Of a DNA stretch of 64,000 nucleotides, positions 8,042 through 18,781 are shown piece by piece. How positions within the stretch are numbered: the stretch's first letter is position 1; every line of letters starts with the position of its first letter. The notes under the pieces are model-generated. The model worked only from the letters and a program-made list of their open reading frames with translations. It had not been told where the DNA came from and ran no database searches. This stretch comes from Robiginitomaculum sp. (GTDB lineage Bacteria > Pseudomonadota > Alphaproteobacteria > Caulobacterales > Maricaulaceae). The DNA is taken from positions 248,001 to 312,000 of the forward strand of contig JAJFFT010000005.1 of NCBI GenBank assembly GCA_021776525.1. Direction: 5' to 3'. The translations under genes and the position numbers were made by a program.

Positions 8042-9577
8042 TTGGGTAAAACCACGATTATAGGAGGCTCGCCGGGTAAAAATGGCGGGCCTCAATCGCC
8101 TCAAAAACGACGTGCTGCGCACGGCGTCGAGAAGATCGACGTCACGGCTGTAAACACGCCAGAGCACCGTGAGCTTTATCAAAAACGTATCCCAATTTAC
8201 CCAAAATTGGCCCATGGGTTCTTTCGCAAAGTCAAATGGGCCTTTCTGTTTATTTTGCTGGGTATCTACTACATTGTGCCGTTTATCCGTTGGGACCGGG
8301 GGCCGGGTGCGCCGGACCAGGCCGTTTTGGCGGACTTCGCCGGTCGTCGGTTTTATTTCTTCTTTATCGAAATTTGGCCCCAGGAAGTCTATTACATTAC
8401 TGGCCTTTTGATGCTGTCGGCCTTTGGGTTGTTTATGGCGACATCTTTGTTCGGCCGGGTCTGGTGCGGCTATGCCTGCCCGCAAACCATCTGGACTGAC
8501 CTTTTTATCGCCTTCGAACGGATGATCGAAGGGGACCGCAATGCACGGATCAAGCTGGCACGACAGCCCATGCGCGGTAAGAAACTGGTCAAAAAAATAC
8601 TCAAGCATACGGTATGGCTGCTGATTTCTCTGCTGACCGGTGGTGTGTTTGTGCTCTATTTTCATGATGCGCCAACCGTCGTCCGTGGTTTTTTCACTGG
8701 CCATGCGCCAATGTCAGCTTATCTTTTTACGGCCATTTTGACTTTTACTACCTATTCGCTGGCCGGGACGATGCGCGAACAGGTCTGCACCTATATGTGC
8801 CCCTGGCCACGCATTCAGGGGGCGTTGACAGACGAAGACAGCTTCGAAGTGACGTACCGCGATTATCGTGGCGAACCACGTGGTCCCCACAAAAAGAACG
8901 ACAGCTGGGACGGGCGCGGCGATTGTATTGATTGCAAAATGTGCGTGGCGGTTTGCCCGATGGGCATAGATATACGTGATGGCGACCAGCTGGAATGTAT
9001 CAATTGCGCGCTGTGTATTGATGCTTGCGATTCTGTGATGGAAAAAATCGGACGCCCCAAAGGTCTTATTGCCTATGATACGGCACGTAATCGCGGATTG
9101 ATCTCAAAAGGCGAAAAGCCGGTGTTTCGGATTTTTCGGGCCCGGACTGTACTTTATGGCGTTCTGGTCGGCGGCATTGCCGCGGTTATGTTGTATGGTC
9201 TGGTTACCCGTTCGACGCTGGAATTGAATACGCTGCGCGATCGCAGCCCTACCTTTGTAAGGCTTTCCGATGGTTCTGTGCGCAATGGCTATACACTGAA
9301 AATTATCAACAAAGCGTCGGAGCCGCGTAAGTTTCAAGTTTCTGTTGAGGGCATTGATGGCGCACAGCTCAAAGCCATTGGCCTGAAAGGTGATGGAACA
9401 TCCATTGCAGTCAGCGCCGAGCCGGACAAGGTACGGACCATGAAAATTTATCTGACCGTACCCGCACAGACGGTCAAGTCCTTGAAAGAGTCCACGCCGG
9501 TTTCCATCTTGGTACAAGAGGGTAATGGTGGTGAGCATGCCGTCAATAAAACGGTATTTTTGTCAGGAAAGCGATGA
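8042..9577 (+). CDS. ccoG: Copper oxidase maturation ferredoxin CcoG/FixG/RdxA
   Basis: A polyferredoxin-like membrane protein of about 511 residues needed for copper delivery to cbb3 oxidase; the family is reported to reduce copper. Membrane helices surround a CGYACPQTIW motif, and a ferredoxin domain contains two cysteine clusters, CIDCKMCVAVCP and CINCALCIDAC. A C-terminal immunoglobulin-like periplasmic domain follows. Two starts are possible: GTG 8030, or TTG 8042 with a perfect GGAGG five bases upstream; the latter is chosen for its ribosome binding site. It begins the ccoGHIS assembly block and overlaps ccoH by four bases. Confidence 0.93.
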   Translation: MGKTTIIGGSPGKNGGPQSPQKRRAAHGVEKIDVTAVNTPEHRELYQKRIPIYPKLAHGFFRKVKWAFLFILLGIYYIVPFIRWDRGPGAPDQAVLADFAGRRFYFFFIEIWPQEVYYITGLLMLSAFGLFMATSLFGRVWCGYACPQTIWTDLFIAFERMIEGDRNARIKLARQPMRGKKLVKKILKHTVWLLISLLTGGVFVLYFHDAPTVVRGFFTGHAPMSAYLFTAILTFTTYSLAGTMREQVCTYMCPWPRIQGALTDEDSFEVTYRDYRGEPRGPHKKNDSWDGRGDCIDCKMCVAVCPMGIDIRDGDQLECINCALCIDACDSVMEKIGRPKGLIAYDTARNRGLISKGEKPVFRIFRARTVLYGVLVGGIAAVMLYGLVTRSTLELNTLRDRSPTFVRLSDGSVRNGYTLKIINKASEPRKFQVSVEGIDGAQLKAIGLKGDGTSIAVSAEPDKVRTMKIYLTVPAQTVKSLKESTPVSILVQEGNGGEHAVNKTVFLSGKR

Positions 9578-10053
9578 GCAAGGCTGAATCATTTCAGATT
9601 AAAGGCTGGCATGTCCTGGCCGGGTTGATTGCGTTTTTTGGGGTAATTATTGCCGTCAATGTGATCTTTATTACGCAGGCCACACGCACTTTTCCGGGCG
9701 AGAGCGTTTCGCACCCTTACGAAAAAGGGATCCGTTATAACGAAACTCTGGAAGCGCGGGCACAAACCCAAAAAGAGGGGTGGAAAGCCAGCATTTCCAT
9801 CGCTGAGAACAACACTGTTGAGGTGCAAATCGACAACAAAGAAGGGCCGGTTGATGGCCTTGATGTCTCTGTACGGTTGTTCTGGCCGGGCTTGCCTCAT
9901 GCAGATCAGAACTTGAAACTGCTGCCCAGCGGACCGGGGCAATATCGTGCGAAATTGCAGGCAGATATGGCGCAACAACGTACTATGGAATTTGAGGGAC
10001 AGGCGGTTCGAACGCGTGACGATCTGGTTTTCCCGTTTAAAGGCCGGTTATGA
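9574..10053 (+). CDS. ccoH: cbb3 oxidase assembly protein CcoH/FixH
   Basis: A 159-residue protein with one N-terminal membrane helix (about residues 11-30) and a periplasmic domain of FixH type, including the family-typical YEKGIRYNETLEA near residues 49-61 and a late LFWPGLPHAD segment. CcoH interacts with CcoN and helps assemble the oxidase. The ATG overlaps the ccoG stop (ATGA at 9574-9577), and its own stop overlaps the ccoI ATG, so CcoG, CcoH and CcoI are translationally coupled. Confidence 0.93.
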   Translation: MSKAESFQIKGWHVLAGLIAFFGVIIAVNVIFITQATRTFPGESVSHPYEKGIRYNETLEARAQTQKEGWKASISIAENNTVEVQIDNKEGPVDGLDVSVRLFWPGLPHADQNLKLLPSGPGQYRAKLQADMAQQRTMEFEGQAVRTRDDLVFPFKGRL

Positions 10054-12284
10054 GCATTAGCGACACAGAAGAAAGTCGCGGTTGTCCCACAATGGGTGGG
10101 CCGGTGGCCCAAAAAGGTGCCGCTGCGGACCCCAGCGCCTTTGTCAGGCACGAAGACGACGGATTATCGCATCTGGACTTGCTGGTCCGCGGTGCGCGGT
10201 GCGCCGGGTGTATCTCGAAGATTGAAAAAGGCGTCAACGCCATTGCCGGCGTGCAGACCAGCCAGTTGAACCTCTCAACCGGCAAGCTTACGGTGGGGTG
10301 GGTGCCTGGCGCGGCTGATCCTGGCATCATCGCCCGCACTGTGGCGGATCTTGGGTATCAGGTTTCGCCTTATGATCCAGGTGAGGCCGAGGAAGAACGT
10401 GACAAGCAAGGGCGTTTCTTACTGCTCTGCATGGCAGTGGCAGGGTTTGCCGCCATGAATATCATGTTGTTCTCGGTTTCCGTCTGGGCTGGCTTCTCTG
10501 GCGAGATGCAAGAAAACACACGCTCATTATTTCACTGGGTATCGGCATTGATTGCCTTGCCGGCGGCGGCCTTTGCGGGTCAACCATTTTTTCGGTCTGC
10601 CTTTGCCTCATTGCGCAAGGGCAAGGCCAATATGGATGTTCCCATATCACTGGCGGTCTTGCTGGCCCTTGGGGTCAGTCTTTACGAAACCATCACCGGC
10701 GGAGAGCACGCCTATTTTGACGCAGCAGTGATGCTGTTATTCTTTTTGCTGATCGGGCGCTGGCTGGATCATCGTTTGCGTGGCCAGACCCGCCTTGCGG
10801 CACGCGAGCTGTTATCTTTGCAATCGGCCACTGCCAACCGTATCGAGGCTGATGGCAGCGTCCACGCCGTACAGGCGCGCGATATTGCCCCCGGCGACAC
10901 TATTATTTTGTGGCCCGGCGACCGGGCTCCCGTGGATGGCCAGATTACCGCCGGGCGCTCTGACGTGGATATGGCACTGGTCAGCGGCGAGAGCGCGCCG
11001 GGACTGGTGGAGAAGGGCGACTTTATCCGTGCCGGTATGGTCAATCTGACGGACAAGCTGACGGTATTGGCCAAGGCCCGCACCGAGGATTCATTGTTGG
11101 CAGAGCTGACCCGTCTGGTCGAGGCTGGTGAAACGGCCCGTGGCAAGTTCGTCAAACTGGCCGACCGCGCTGCACAGGCTTATGTGCCGATTGTCCATAC
11201 ATTGGCTGTTTTGTCTTTTGTCGGCTGGATACTGGTTGGGGCCGGGGTGCATCATGCGGTGCTGATCTCGGCTGCGGTCTTGATCATCACCTGTCCGTGC
11301 GCGTTGGGGCTGGCTGCACCAGCCGTACAGATCGTCGCTGTGGGGCGGTTGTTCAAGCGCGGCGTGCTGGTCAAAGCCGGGGATGCACTGGAACGCCTTG
11401 CCGAAATTGACACTGTCCTTTTGGATAAAACCGGCACATTGACGCTGGGCAAACCTCGGCTTGTTAATGCCGCAGACATCAACGATGAAGCCTTAGAACT
11501 TGCCGCCAAACTGGCCCGCACCAGCCGCCATCCCTTGTCGCGTGCTCTTGCTGATCTGGCGGGGCCGGGTGCTGTGGCCAAGGACGCCACAGAGACCGCA
11601 GGGCACGGCGTTGAAGGGCATGTGGATGGGGTGCGCGTGCGTCTTGGCCGGGCCGACTGGACAGGTGTTAATGATGCAGACCAGCAAGCCAGCGGTTTGT
11701 GGCTGGTGGCCGAAGGCCGCGATCCTGTGCATTTCATTTTCGAAGATGCCTTGCGTCTTGATGCGGCTGATATGGTGGCCGGCCTTATGGCACGTGGCTA
11801 TGACGTCGAGATGTTGTCCGGTGACCGCAAAGCCCCGGCGCTTGCCGCCGCTGCAGATGCGGGCATTAAAAACGTCTCTTTCGAGCTAACCCCACAAGAA
11901 AAAATCGCACGCGTAGAGGCACTGGTCCGAGATGGCAAAACCGTTTTGATGATTGGTGATGGCCTCAACGATGCGCCGGCTTTGGCCGCCGCCAATGTTT
12001 CCATGTCACTGGCCAGCGCCGCAGATGCCAGTCAGGCCGCCGCCGACATGGTCTTGCAGGGTGAAAAATTGCTCCCGGTCCTGACGGCCATTGATATATC
12101 TCGCGCCGCACGTGGCCGCATTTTGCAAAACTTTGGATTTGCGGCGGGCTATAACATGGTCGCGGTGCCTTTGGCGGTGTTTGGTTTCGTCACGCCGATG
12201 ATCGCCGCCATTGCCATGTCGTCCTCATCAATCATTGTGACGTTGAATGCACTGCGCCCATTCAAGAGGCACACACCGTCATGA
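10050..12284 (+). CDS. ccoI: Copper-transporting P1B-type ATPase CcoI/FixI
   Basis: A 744-residue P-type ATPase that exports copper to the periplasmic side for cbb3 oxidase maturation. The N-terminus has a CPTMGGP motif (residues 12-18) and one heavy-metal-associated domain with CAGC at 51-54. The transmembrane CPC metal site is in ITCPCALGLAAP (about residue 415). The phosphorylation motif DKTGTLT is near residue 459, and the hinge GDGLNDAPAL completes the ATPase core. This is the slow-export, oxidase-linked (FixI/CopA2) class by context; the sequence alone does not separate it fully from detoxifying CopA. Confidence 0.95.
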   Translation: MSISDTEESRGCPTMGGPVAQKGAAADPSAFVRHEDDGLSHLDLLVRGARCAGCISKIEKGVNAIAGVQTSQLNLSTGKLTVGWVPGAADPGIIARTVADLGYQVSPYDPGEAEEERDKQGRFLLLCMAVAGFAAMNIMLFSVSVWAGFSGEMQENTRSLFHWVSALIALPAAAFAGQPFFRSAFASLRKGKANMDVPISLAVLLALGVSLYETITGGEHAYFDAAVMLLFFLLIGRWLDHRLRGQTRLAARELLSLQSATANRIEADGSVHAVQARDIAPGDTIILWPGDRAPVDGQITAGRSDVDMALVSGESAPGLVEKGDFIRAGMVNLTDKLTVLAKARTEDSLLAELTRLVEAGETARGKFVKLADRAAQAYVPIVHTLAVLSFVGWILVGAGVHHAVLISAAVLIITCPCALGLAAPAVQIVAVGRLFKRGVLVKAGDALERLAEIDTVLLDKTGTLTLGKPRLVNAADINDEALELAAKLARTSRHPLSRALADLAGPGAVAKDATETAGHGVEGHVDGVRVRLGRADWTGVNDADQQASGLWLVAEGRDPVHFIFEDALRLDAADMVAGLMARGYDVEMLSGDRKAPALAAAADAGIKNVSFELTPQEKIARVEALVRDGKTVLMIGDGLNDAPALAAANVSMSLASAADASQAAADMVLQGEKLLPVLTAIDISRAARGRILQNFGFAAGYNMVAVPLAVFGFVTPMIAAIAMSSSSIIVTLNALRPFKRHTPS

Positions 12285-12442
12285 CCGCACTGATCTATCT
12301 TATCCCGGCGGCATTATTCTTGGCGCTATTAGGCCTTGGGGCTTTTATCTGGACCGTTAAATCAGGCCAGTATGACGATATGGACGGTGCCAAATGGCGC
12401 ATCTTTATTGATGATGACCAGGATGATCACATACCAGATTGA
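12281..12442 (+). CDS. ccoS: cbb3 oxidase maturation protein CcoS
   Basis: A 53-residue protein: one membrane helix (about residues 4-26, with FIWTVKSGQYDD directly after it) and a short acidic cytoplasmic tail (DDDQDD). The WxVKSGQYDDxDG pattern is typical of CcoS, which is required for cofactor insertion into cbb3 oxidase. The ATG overlaps the ccoI stop (ATGA at 12281-12284). It is the last gene of the oxidase unit and lies 6 bases from the convergent DUF2189 gene. Confidence 0.94.
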   Translation: MTALIYLIPAALFLALLGLGAFIWTVKSGQYDDMDGAKWRIFIDDDQDDHIPD

Positions 12443-12448
12443 GGGGAC

Positions 12449-13243
12449 TTATTCCTCGATCAGGCCAACCATCTCGCGATAAGCGTGCCATGTGGCATGA
12501 CCCATGATTGGGAATACAAAAATCAGCCCCAGGAATGCAAACGCTAGCCCAAAGGCGGTGTAAAGCGCGATCAGCCATGCCCAGACTAGCATTGGACCGG
12601 GGTGCGTCATGACCATGCGGATGCTGGCCGAAATGGCCGTTATGGCATCTACATTGTGTTCCAACAGGATCGGGATGGACAGGGCGCTGATCGAAAACAC
12701 AAACAGCGAGATAACCAGGCCGACAATGGTTCCAATACTGGCCATAGTCAGGCCTGCTTTGGTGCTGAACACATAAGAGGTGAAATCTTGCAAGGCCAGC
12801 GTATGTCCGTGCGAGAAGAGCGCAAACAACAAAAGTGCCACTTGCATCCAGATAATAAAGGCGAGGGTCAGTGCCAGCGCCACATAGGCCAATTGCCGTG
12901 GTTCGGCAAAGCGGGTGGGGATAATGACAGATAGGGTGAGGGGCTTGCCCTCTTCATCGCGGCGTGAAATGGCATACAGGCCGACGGCTAAAAGCGGTGC
13001 CATCATAATAAACCCGCCTGCAGCAGCGGGGATTAGCGCTGCCCATCCCATTTTAAACAGCACATACATCATCAACAGGCCGCTGGCGGTAAAGGCGAAA
13101 CCATACCCCAGCGAATAGACGGGGTGGCGTAAAACATCGTCCCAACCGGCGCTGATCCAGCGCATGGGAGAGCCCATATTCGGCGCTTTCAAGGTCAATT
13201 TTTCCATATGACGTATTTCTTTTTTGTCTGCTGGTTTATTCAT
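12449..13243 (-). CDS. DUF2189 integral membrane protein
   Basis: A 264-residue membrane protein with five to six hydrophobic segments. The N-terminal cytoplasmic part contains AGWDDVLRHPVYSLGYG, the hallmark of DUF2189 proteins, followed by PLLAVGLYAISRRDEEGKP. The family is widespread in Proteobacteria, often near cytochrome oxidase genes; its function is not established. ATG 13243 is preferred to TTG 13249 because GAGGGG lies 9 bases upstream of it. It is convergent with ccoS and divergent from the acyl-CoA catabolism genes, so it may not be co-regulated with either. Confidence 0.85.
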   Translation of the reverse strand: MNKPADKKEIRHMEKLTLKAPNMGSPMRWISAGWDDVLRHPVYSLGYGFAFTASGLLMMYVLFKMGWAALIPAAAGGFIMMAPLLAVGLYAISRRDEEGKPLTLSVIIPTRFAEPRQLAYVALALTLAFIIWMQVALLLFALFSHGHTLALQDFTSYVFSTKAGLTMASIGTIVGLVISLFVFSISALSIPILLEHNVDAITAISASIRMVMTHPGPMLVWAWLIALYTAFGLAFAFLGLIFVFPIMGHATWHAYREMVGLIEE

Positions 13244-13353
13244 GCTCAAAAGCCCCTCATGAGTTTTCCTAGCACAAGTGATAGCAAAAAAACTTGCAGC
13301 CTAAAAGCATCTCTCTAAAGTGAACATTGTTAACTCGATACGCAGGGGCAAAA

Positions 13354-14121
13354 ATGGCACGCTATAATTTCGATCTGACGGGCAAGGTTGCCTTTGTTAA
13401 TGGGGCTTCGCGCGGTATAGGCGCGGCGGTGGCCGAAGGGTTGGCGGCACGCGGTGCGCATGTGATTTGTGCCAGTCGTAAGCTCGAAGGGTGCGCGGCG
13501 GTTGCCAAAAGTATCACCGAATCAGGTGACAGCGCCGAGGCAATGGCCTGTCATGCGGGCCATATGGACCAGATCGAAGCGGCCATACAGCATGTTCGCG
13601 ACACCCATGGCCGCCTTGATATTCTGATCAATAACGCCGCAACCAACCCGTTTTTTGGCCCATCGGCCGACACCCCCGAAGGGGCGTTTGATAAAACCAT
13701 TGATGTCAATTTAAAGGGGCCGTTTTTCTTGTGCGCTCAGGCCATCCCTTTGATGAAAGACGGCGGCGGCGGGGCAATCGTCAATGTGGCGTCGATCAAT
13801 GCAGTAGAGCCGGGGCATTTTCAGGCCGTGTATTCGATGACCAAGGCGGCGCTGGTCAATATGACCAAGGCCATGGCCAAGGAATATGCCCGCGACAAAA
13901 TCCGCGTTAATGCCTTATTGCCTGGGTTTACCGACACCAAAATGACCGCGGTGTTCAAAGCCAATGAAGACAGCCTAAACACTTTGCTTGATGAAAATGT
14001 ACCGATGAACCGCATGGCACAACCCGATGAGATGGTCGGCGCCGTATTGTATCTGGTTTCGGATGAGGCCTCATATACCACCGGCGCGCAAATTATTGTC
14101 GATGGGGGGTATCTGCTTTGA
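13354..14121 (+). CDS. SDR family oxidoreductase
   Basis: A 255-residue short-chain dehydrogenase/reductase. It has the Rossmann glycine motif NGASRGIG (about residues 15-22), the NNAA motif, and the catalytic YxxxK within YSMTKAAL. ASRK after the second strand suggests NADP(H) preference, but this is not certain. It is the first gene of a block with a phosphotransferase and three acyl-CoA dehydrogenases, so its substrate is probably a hydroxyacyl-CoA or ketoacyl-CoA. ATG 13354 follows CAGGGG; a TTG 27 bases upstream is the less likely alternative. The stop overlaps the next start. Confidence 0.88.
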   Translation: MARYNFDLTGKVAFVNGASRGIGAAVAEGLAARGAHVICASRKLEGCAAVAKSITESGDSAEAMACHAGHMDQIEAAIQHVRDTHGRLDILINNAATNPFFGPSADTPEGAFDKTIDVNLKGPFFLCAQAIPLMKDGGGGAIVNVASINAVEPGHFQAVYSMTKAALVNMTKAMAKEYARDKIRVNALLPGFTDTKMTAVFKANEDSLNTLLDENVPMNRMAQPDEMVGAVLYLVSDEASYTTGAQIIVDGGYLL

Positions 14122-15176
14122 GCGTGGAAAATGCCTCTATCGAGGTCCGCAAGGGCGAAGAGCTGGACGCAAACGCCGTTGATGCCTGCCTAAAAGCACA
14201 TATCTCTGGTCTGAGCGGTACGCCGAACATACGCCAATATCCCTCTGGGGCCTCAAATCTGACCTATGCGGTGGATTATCCCGGTCGCTCTTTGGTGTTG
14301 CGACGCCCGCCGACAGGCTCCAAACCCAAATCCGGCCATGATATGGGCCGTGAATACCGCATTATGAACGCCTTAAAAGACGTTTACGCGGTGCCCAAAA
14401 CAGAATTTTATACCGAAGAGACCAGCATTATCGGTGCGCCATTTTATGTGATGGAAAAGGCCGAAGGTGTTTTGATTAAAGGCGACATCCCGCAAGATTG
14501 GGGTTGGGGCGAGACTGAGGGGCGCAAACTCTGCACCGCCTTTTTTGACAAGCTGATCGATCTGCATGCCATCGACTATAAGGCTGTAGGGCTTGGTGAT
14601 TTTGGCAAACCCGAAGGCTATGTGGAACGTCAAATTATGGGCTGGGACCGCCGTTATGATCGCGCCAAAACCCCCGATGTGGATGCTTTTGACGATGTGC
14701 GCGCCTGGCTGAAAGACAATATCCCGGCCATCGAACATGCGCCTGCCATTCTGCATGGTGACTTTCGCATCGATAATATGATTTTGGATGCGCAAAATCC
14801 CTTCGAAATTCGGGCCGTACTGGACTGGGAAATTTCCGCCCTTGGCGACCCGTTAATGGACCTTGGCAATACATTAGCCTATTGGACCGAAGCCGGTGAC
14901 CCGGCTTCCATGCGGGCTTTGGCGCGCCAGCCCAGTCATGCCCCTGGCATGATGAAACGTGCTGAAGTGCTTGAATATTATGCACAAAAGACCGGTCGTG
15001 ATGTCAGTAATTTTTCGTTTTATTATGCCTATGGCATTTGGCGTCTGGCGGTTATTTTACAACAAATTTATTACCGGTTTTATCACGGGCAAACCCAAAA
15101 TGCCGCTTTTTCAGACTTTGCACAGGGTGTGAATGGCTTGGGGCAATACTGCCGATCCGTGATTGAGAAATCTTGA
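14118..15176 (+). CDS. APH-family phosphotransferase, ACAD10/11-kinase-like
   Basis: A 352-residue protein with the aminoglycoside phosphotransferase/choline kinase fold. The nucleotide-binding N-lobe includes RQYPSGASNLTYAV and SLVLRRPPTGSKPKS; the catalytic loop is LHGDFRIDNMIL and the metal-binding segment is VLDWEISALGDPLMDLG. The proline/lysine-rich N-lobe motif and this DWE segment are the form found in the kinase domain of animal ACAD10/ACAD11 and in the levulinate-pathway protein LvaA. That suggests phosphorylation of a hydroxyacyl-CoA, not of an antibiotic. A TTG overlapping the SDR stop is used as start; GTG 14124 is an alternative. Function is inferred from family and neighbours. 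Confidence 0.8.
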   Translation: MSVENASIEVRKGEELDANAVDACLKAHISGLSGTPNIRQYPSGASNLTYAVDYPGRSLVLRRPPTGSKPKSGHDMGREYRIMNALKDVYAVPKTEFYTEETSIIGAPFYVMEKAEGVLIKGDIPQDWGWGETEGRKLCTAFFDKLIDLHAIDYKAVGLGDFGKPEGYVERQIMGWDRRYDRAKTPDVDAFDDVRAWLKDNIPAIEHAPAILHGDFRIDNMILDAQNPFEIRAVLDWEISALGDPLMDLGNTLAYWTEAGDPASMRALARQPSHAPGMMKRAEVLEYYAQKTGRDVSNFSFYYAYGIWRLAVILQQIYYRFYHGQTQNAAFSDFAQGVNGLGQYCRSVIEKS

Positions 15177-15195
15177 CTATTTGAGGAGTGACGAG

Positions 15196-16389
15196 GTGAG
15201 TGATTTAGAAAACTTTCGCGAAGAGACCCGCGCCTGGCTGGCACAAAACTGCCCGCCGGAGATGCGCAAACCCATGCGCAACGAAGAAGATGCCTGTTGG
15301 GGCGGACGCAATGTCGAATTTACCTGTGAGGCGCAAAAAGTCTGGCTGGAACGCATGGGCGAGCGTGGCTGGACCGCGCCGGAATGGCCCAAAGAATATG
15401 GCGGCGGCGGATTAAGCCGCGAGCAAGCTAAAATTCTCAAAGAAGAAATGGCCGCCATCAAAGCGCGCAGCGCCCTGATGAGCTTTGGCATTTGGATGCT
15501 TGGCCCTGCACTTCTTAAATATGGATCCGAAGAGCAGAAAAAACATTACCTGCCTCAGATTGTGCGCGGCGAAATTCGCTGGTGCCAAGGGTATTCAGAA
15601 CCCGGTGCCGGGTCTGATCTGGCGTCTTTGCAAACCCGTTGTGATGACAAGGGCGATCATTATGAAATTACCGGACAAAAGGTCTGGACTTCATACGCCG
15701 ATAAATCTGACTGGATTTTCTGTCTGGTGCGCACCGATCGTGACGTGCCCAAGCATAATGGCATTTCCTTTATCTTGTTTGATATGGCCAGCGAGGGTGT
15801 TAGCACAAAGCCGATCACGTTGATTTCCGGGCGTTCGCCGTTTTGTGAAACATTCTTTGATCAGGTTAAAGTGCCAAAAGAAAACCTTGTTGGTACACTG
15901 AACAAGGGCTGGGACATTGCTAAATATCTGCTGACCCATGAACGCGCCATGATTGGCGATAGCGGCGGGGGCGGCGGCGCGCTTGGCGGTCGCTCAATCG
16001 GTCAGATTGCTGTTGATGCGCTTGGCACAGATGCGCAAGGCCGCTTGGCCGACAGTGCGCTGAGGGCCGACCTGGCGCGAGCTGAAATTGATGGCTGGTC
16101 GTTTCTTCTGACCATGGAACGCATGAAAGACGAGGCAAAGGCCGGGCAAGGGATCGGCGCCCGTTCGTCCATGCTCAAATATTATGGCACCGAGCTGAAC
16201 AAGCGCCGCTATGAGCTGTTGATGGCCTCCAAGGGCCATGGCGCACTGGAATGGGAAGGCGAGGCCAGCCGCGATGGGGAATTACCCCGGGCGTGGTTGC
16301 GCACCAAGGCCAACTCGATCGAGGGTGGCACATCAGAAGTGCAGCTGAACATTATTTCCAAACGCATTTTGGGCCTTCCGGCCTCTTAA
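15196..16389 (+). CDS. Acyl-CoA dehydrogenase (first of three)
   Basis: A 397-residue FAD-dependent acyl-CoA dehydrogenase. N-terminal helices lead to GWTAPEWPKEYGGGGLSREQ, the flavin-binding region WCQGYSEPGAGSDLASLQT and VWTSYADKSDW, and a C-terminal helical domain with SIEGGTSEVQLNIISKRILGLP. It would introduce a 2,3-double bond in an acyl-CoA and pass electrons to ETF. GTG 15196 is chosen because GAGGAG lies 8 bases upstream; a TTG at 15163 would overlap the previous gene. Together with the next gene it may form a heteromeric enzyme like those acting on bulky substrates. Confidence 0.9.
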   Translation: MSDLENFREETRAWLAQNCPPEMRKPMRNEEDACWGGRNVEFTCEAQKVWLERMGERGWTAPEWPKEYGGGGLSREQAKILKEEMAAIKARSALMSFGIWMLGPALLKYGSEEQKKHYLPQIVRGEIRWCQGYSEPGAGSDLASLQTRCDDKGDHYEITGQKVWTSYADKSDWIFCLVRTDRDVPKHNGISFILFDMASEGVSTKPITLISGRSPFCETFFDQVKVPKENLVGTLNKGWDIAKYLLTHERAMIGDSGGGGGALGGRSIGQIAVDALGTDAQGRLADSALRADLARAEIDGWSFLLTMERMKDEAKAGQGIGARSSMLKYYGTELNKRRYELLMASKGHGALEWEGEASRDGELPRAWLRTKANSIEGGTSEVQLNIISKRILGLPAS

Positions 16390-16401
16390 AGGACAGTTTC
16401 G

Positions 16402-17538
16402 ATGGCATTGGTATTAAACGAAGAACAGGAAATGCTGCGCGATGCGGCGAAGGGTTTTCTGAACGAAAAAGCCCCTGTGGGGGCCTTGCGCAAATTACGC
16501 GACGATGATGATCCACTGGGTTGGTCGCGTGATTTATGGTCGCAAATGGCTGAAATGGGCTGGGCGGGCATTTTGGTGCCCGAAGAGTATGGCGGTATTG
16601 ATTATGGTATGGTGGGCGCGGGCCTGATCGCACAGGAAATGGGGCGCAATCTCACCGCCTCACCGTTTATCAGCACCGCTTTGATGGCCGTCAGCGCGTT
16701 GCGCGAAGGTACGGACGAGCAAAAAGAAAAATGGCTGCCAGGTATCGCCGAGGGCAAAACTATTATCGCCATGGCGGTGGACGAAGGCGTGAAACATGAT
16801 CCGGCCAAAACCGCGCTGAGTGCGCAAGCTCACGGCAATGGTTATCGTCTGAACGGCGAAAAAGCCTATATTATTGACGGTTTTGACGCCGATGCCCTGA
16901 TCGTTGCGGCTCGCACATCCGGCGAGGTCGGGGACGAGGCCGGAATTTCACTATTCATTGTGGAAAAGGCCGCCGCCGGGATGTCCTCTTCGCGCACCAA
17001 ACTACTGGACTCGCGTAATTATGCCCACACAGAATTTAAGGATGTTGATGTAGCGGGCGATGCCCTGATCGGGTCGCTGGACGAGGGCTTTGCGCTTTTG
17101 GAGCGGGTCTTGAACGTCGGGCGTGCGGGGCTGGCGGCTGAAATGCTGGGCGCTTCCGAACAAAGCTTTGACATGACCATGGACTATCTCAAAGAACGCA
17201 AACAGTTTGGCGTCAATGTCGGCTCGTTTCAGGGCCTGCAACATCGCTCGGCGCATTTGTATTCCGAGGTCGAACTGGTTAAATCTGCTGTGCTCAATGC
17301 CTTGCAAATGTTCAGCACGGCCCCGGATATGGCTGGCGCAGGTGCCGCATTGGCCAAGGCCAAAGCCGGCGAGGTCGGCATTTTGGCCGCCAATGAAGCG
17401 GTGCAAATGCACGGCGGCATCGGCATGACCGACGAATTTGATATTGGATTTTATATGAAGCGCATTCGCGCCGCCCAGGAATTATTGGGTGATTATGCTT
17501 TTAATGCCAATCGCTTGGCCAATTTACGAGGATTTTGA
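16402..17538 (+). CDS. Acyl-CoA dehydrogenase (second of three)
   Basis: A 378-residue acyl-CoA dehydrogenase. Characteristic segments are GWAGILVPEEYGG (about residues 53-65), a middle beta domain with YRLNGEKAYIIDGFDADALIV, and the C-terminal HGGIGMTDEFDIGFYMKR. The middle domain is shorter and more diverged than in the neighbouring paralogues, which is often seen for the partner subunit in heteromeric ACADs. It starts 12 bases after the previous gene with GGACAG upstream. The pairing is an inference from adjacency and sequence style. Confidence 0.9.
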   Translation: MALVLNEEQEMLRDAAKGFLNEKAPVGALRKLRDDDDPLGWSRDLWSQMAEMGWAGILVPEEYGGIDYGMVGAGLIAQEMGRNLTASPFISTALMAVSALREGTDEQKEKWLPGIAEGKTIIAMAVDEGVKHDPAKTALSAQAHGNGYRLNGEKAYIIDGFDADALIVAARTSGEVGDEAGISLFIVEKAAAGMSSSRTKLLDSRNYAHTEFKDVDVAGDALIGSLDEGFALLERVLNVGRAGLAAEMLGASEQSFDMTMDYLKERKQFGVNVGSFQGLQHRSAHLYSEVELVKSAVLNALQMFSTAPDMAGAGAALAKAKAGEVGILAANEAVQMHGGIGMTDEFDIGFYMKRIRAAQELLGDYAFNANRLANLRGF

Positions 17539-17540
17539 TT

Positions 17541-18776
<1,236 letters not shown>

Positions 18777-18781
18777 AGATA

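Noticed and set aside
14118-15176. Aminoglycoside resistance kinase
   Set aside because: The motif style and operon context fit the acyl-CoA metabolism branch of the APH fold.
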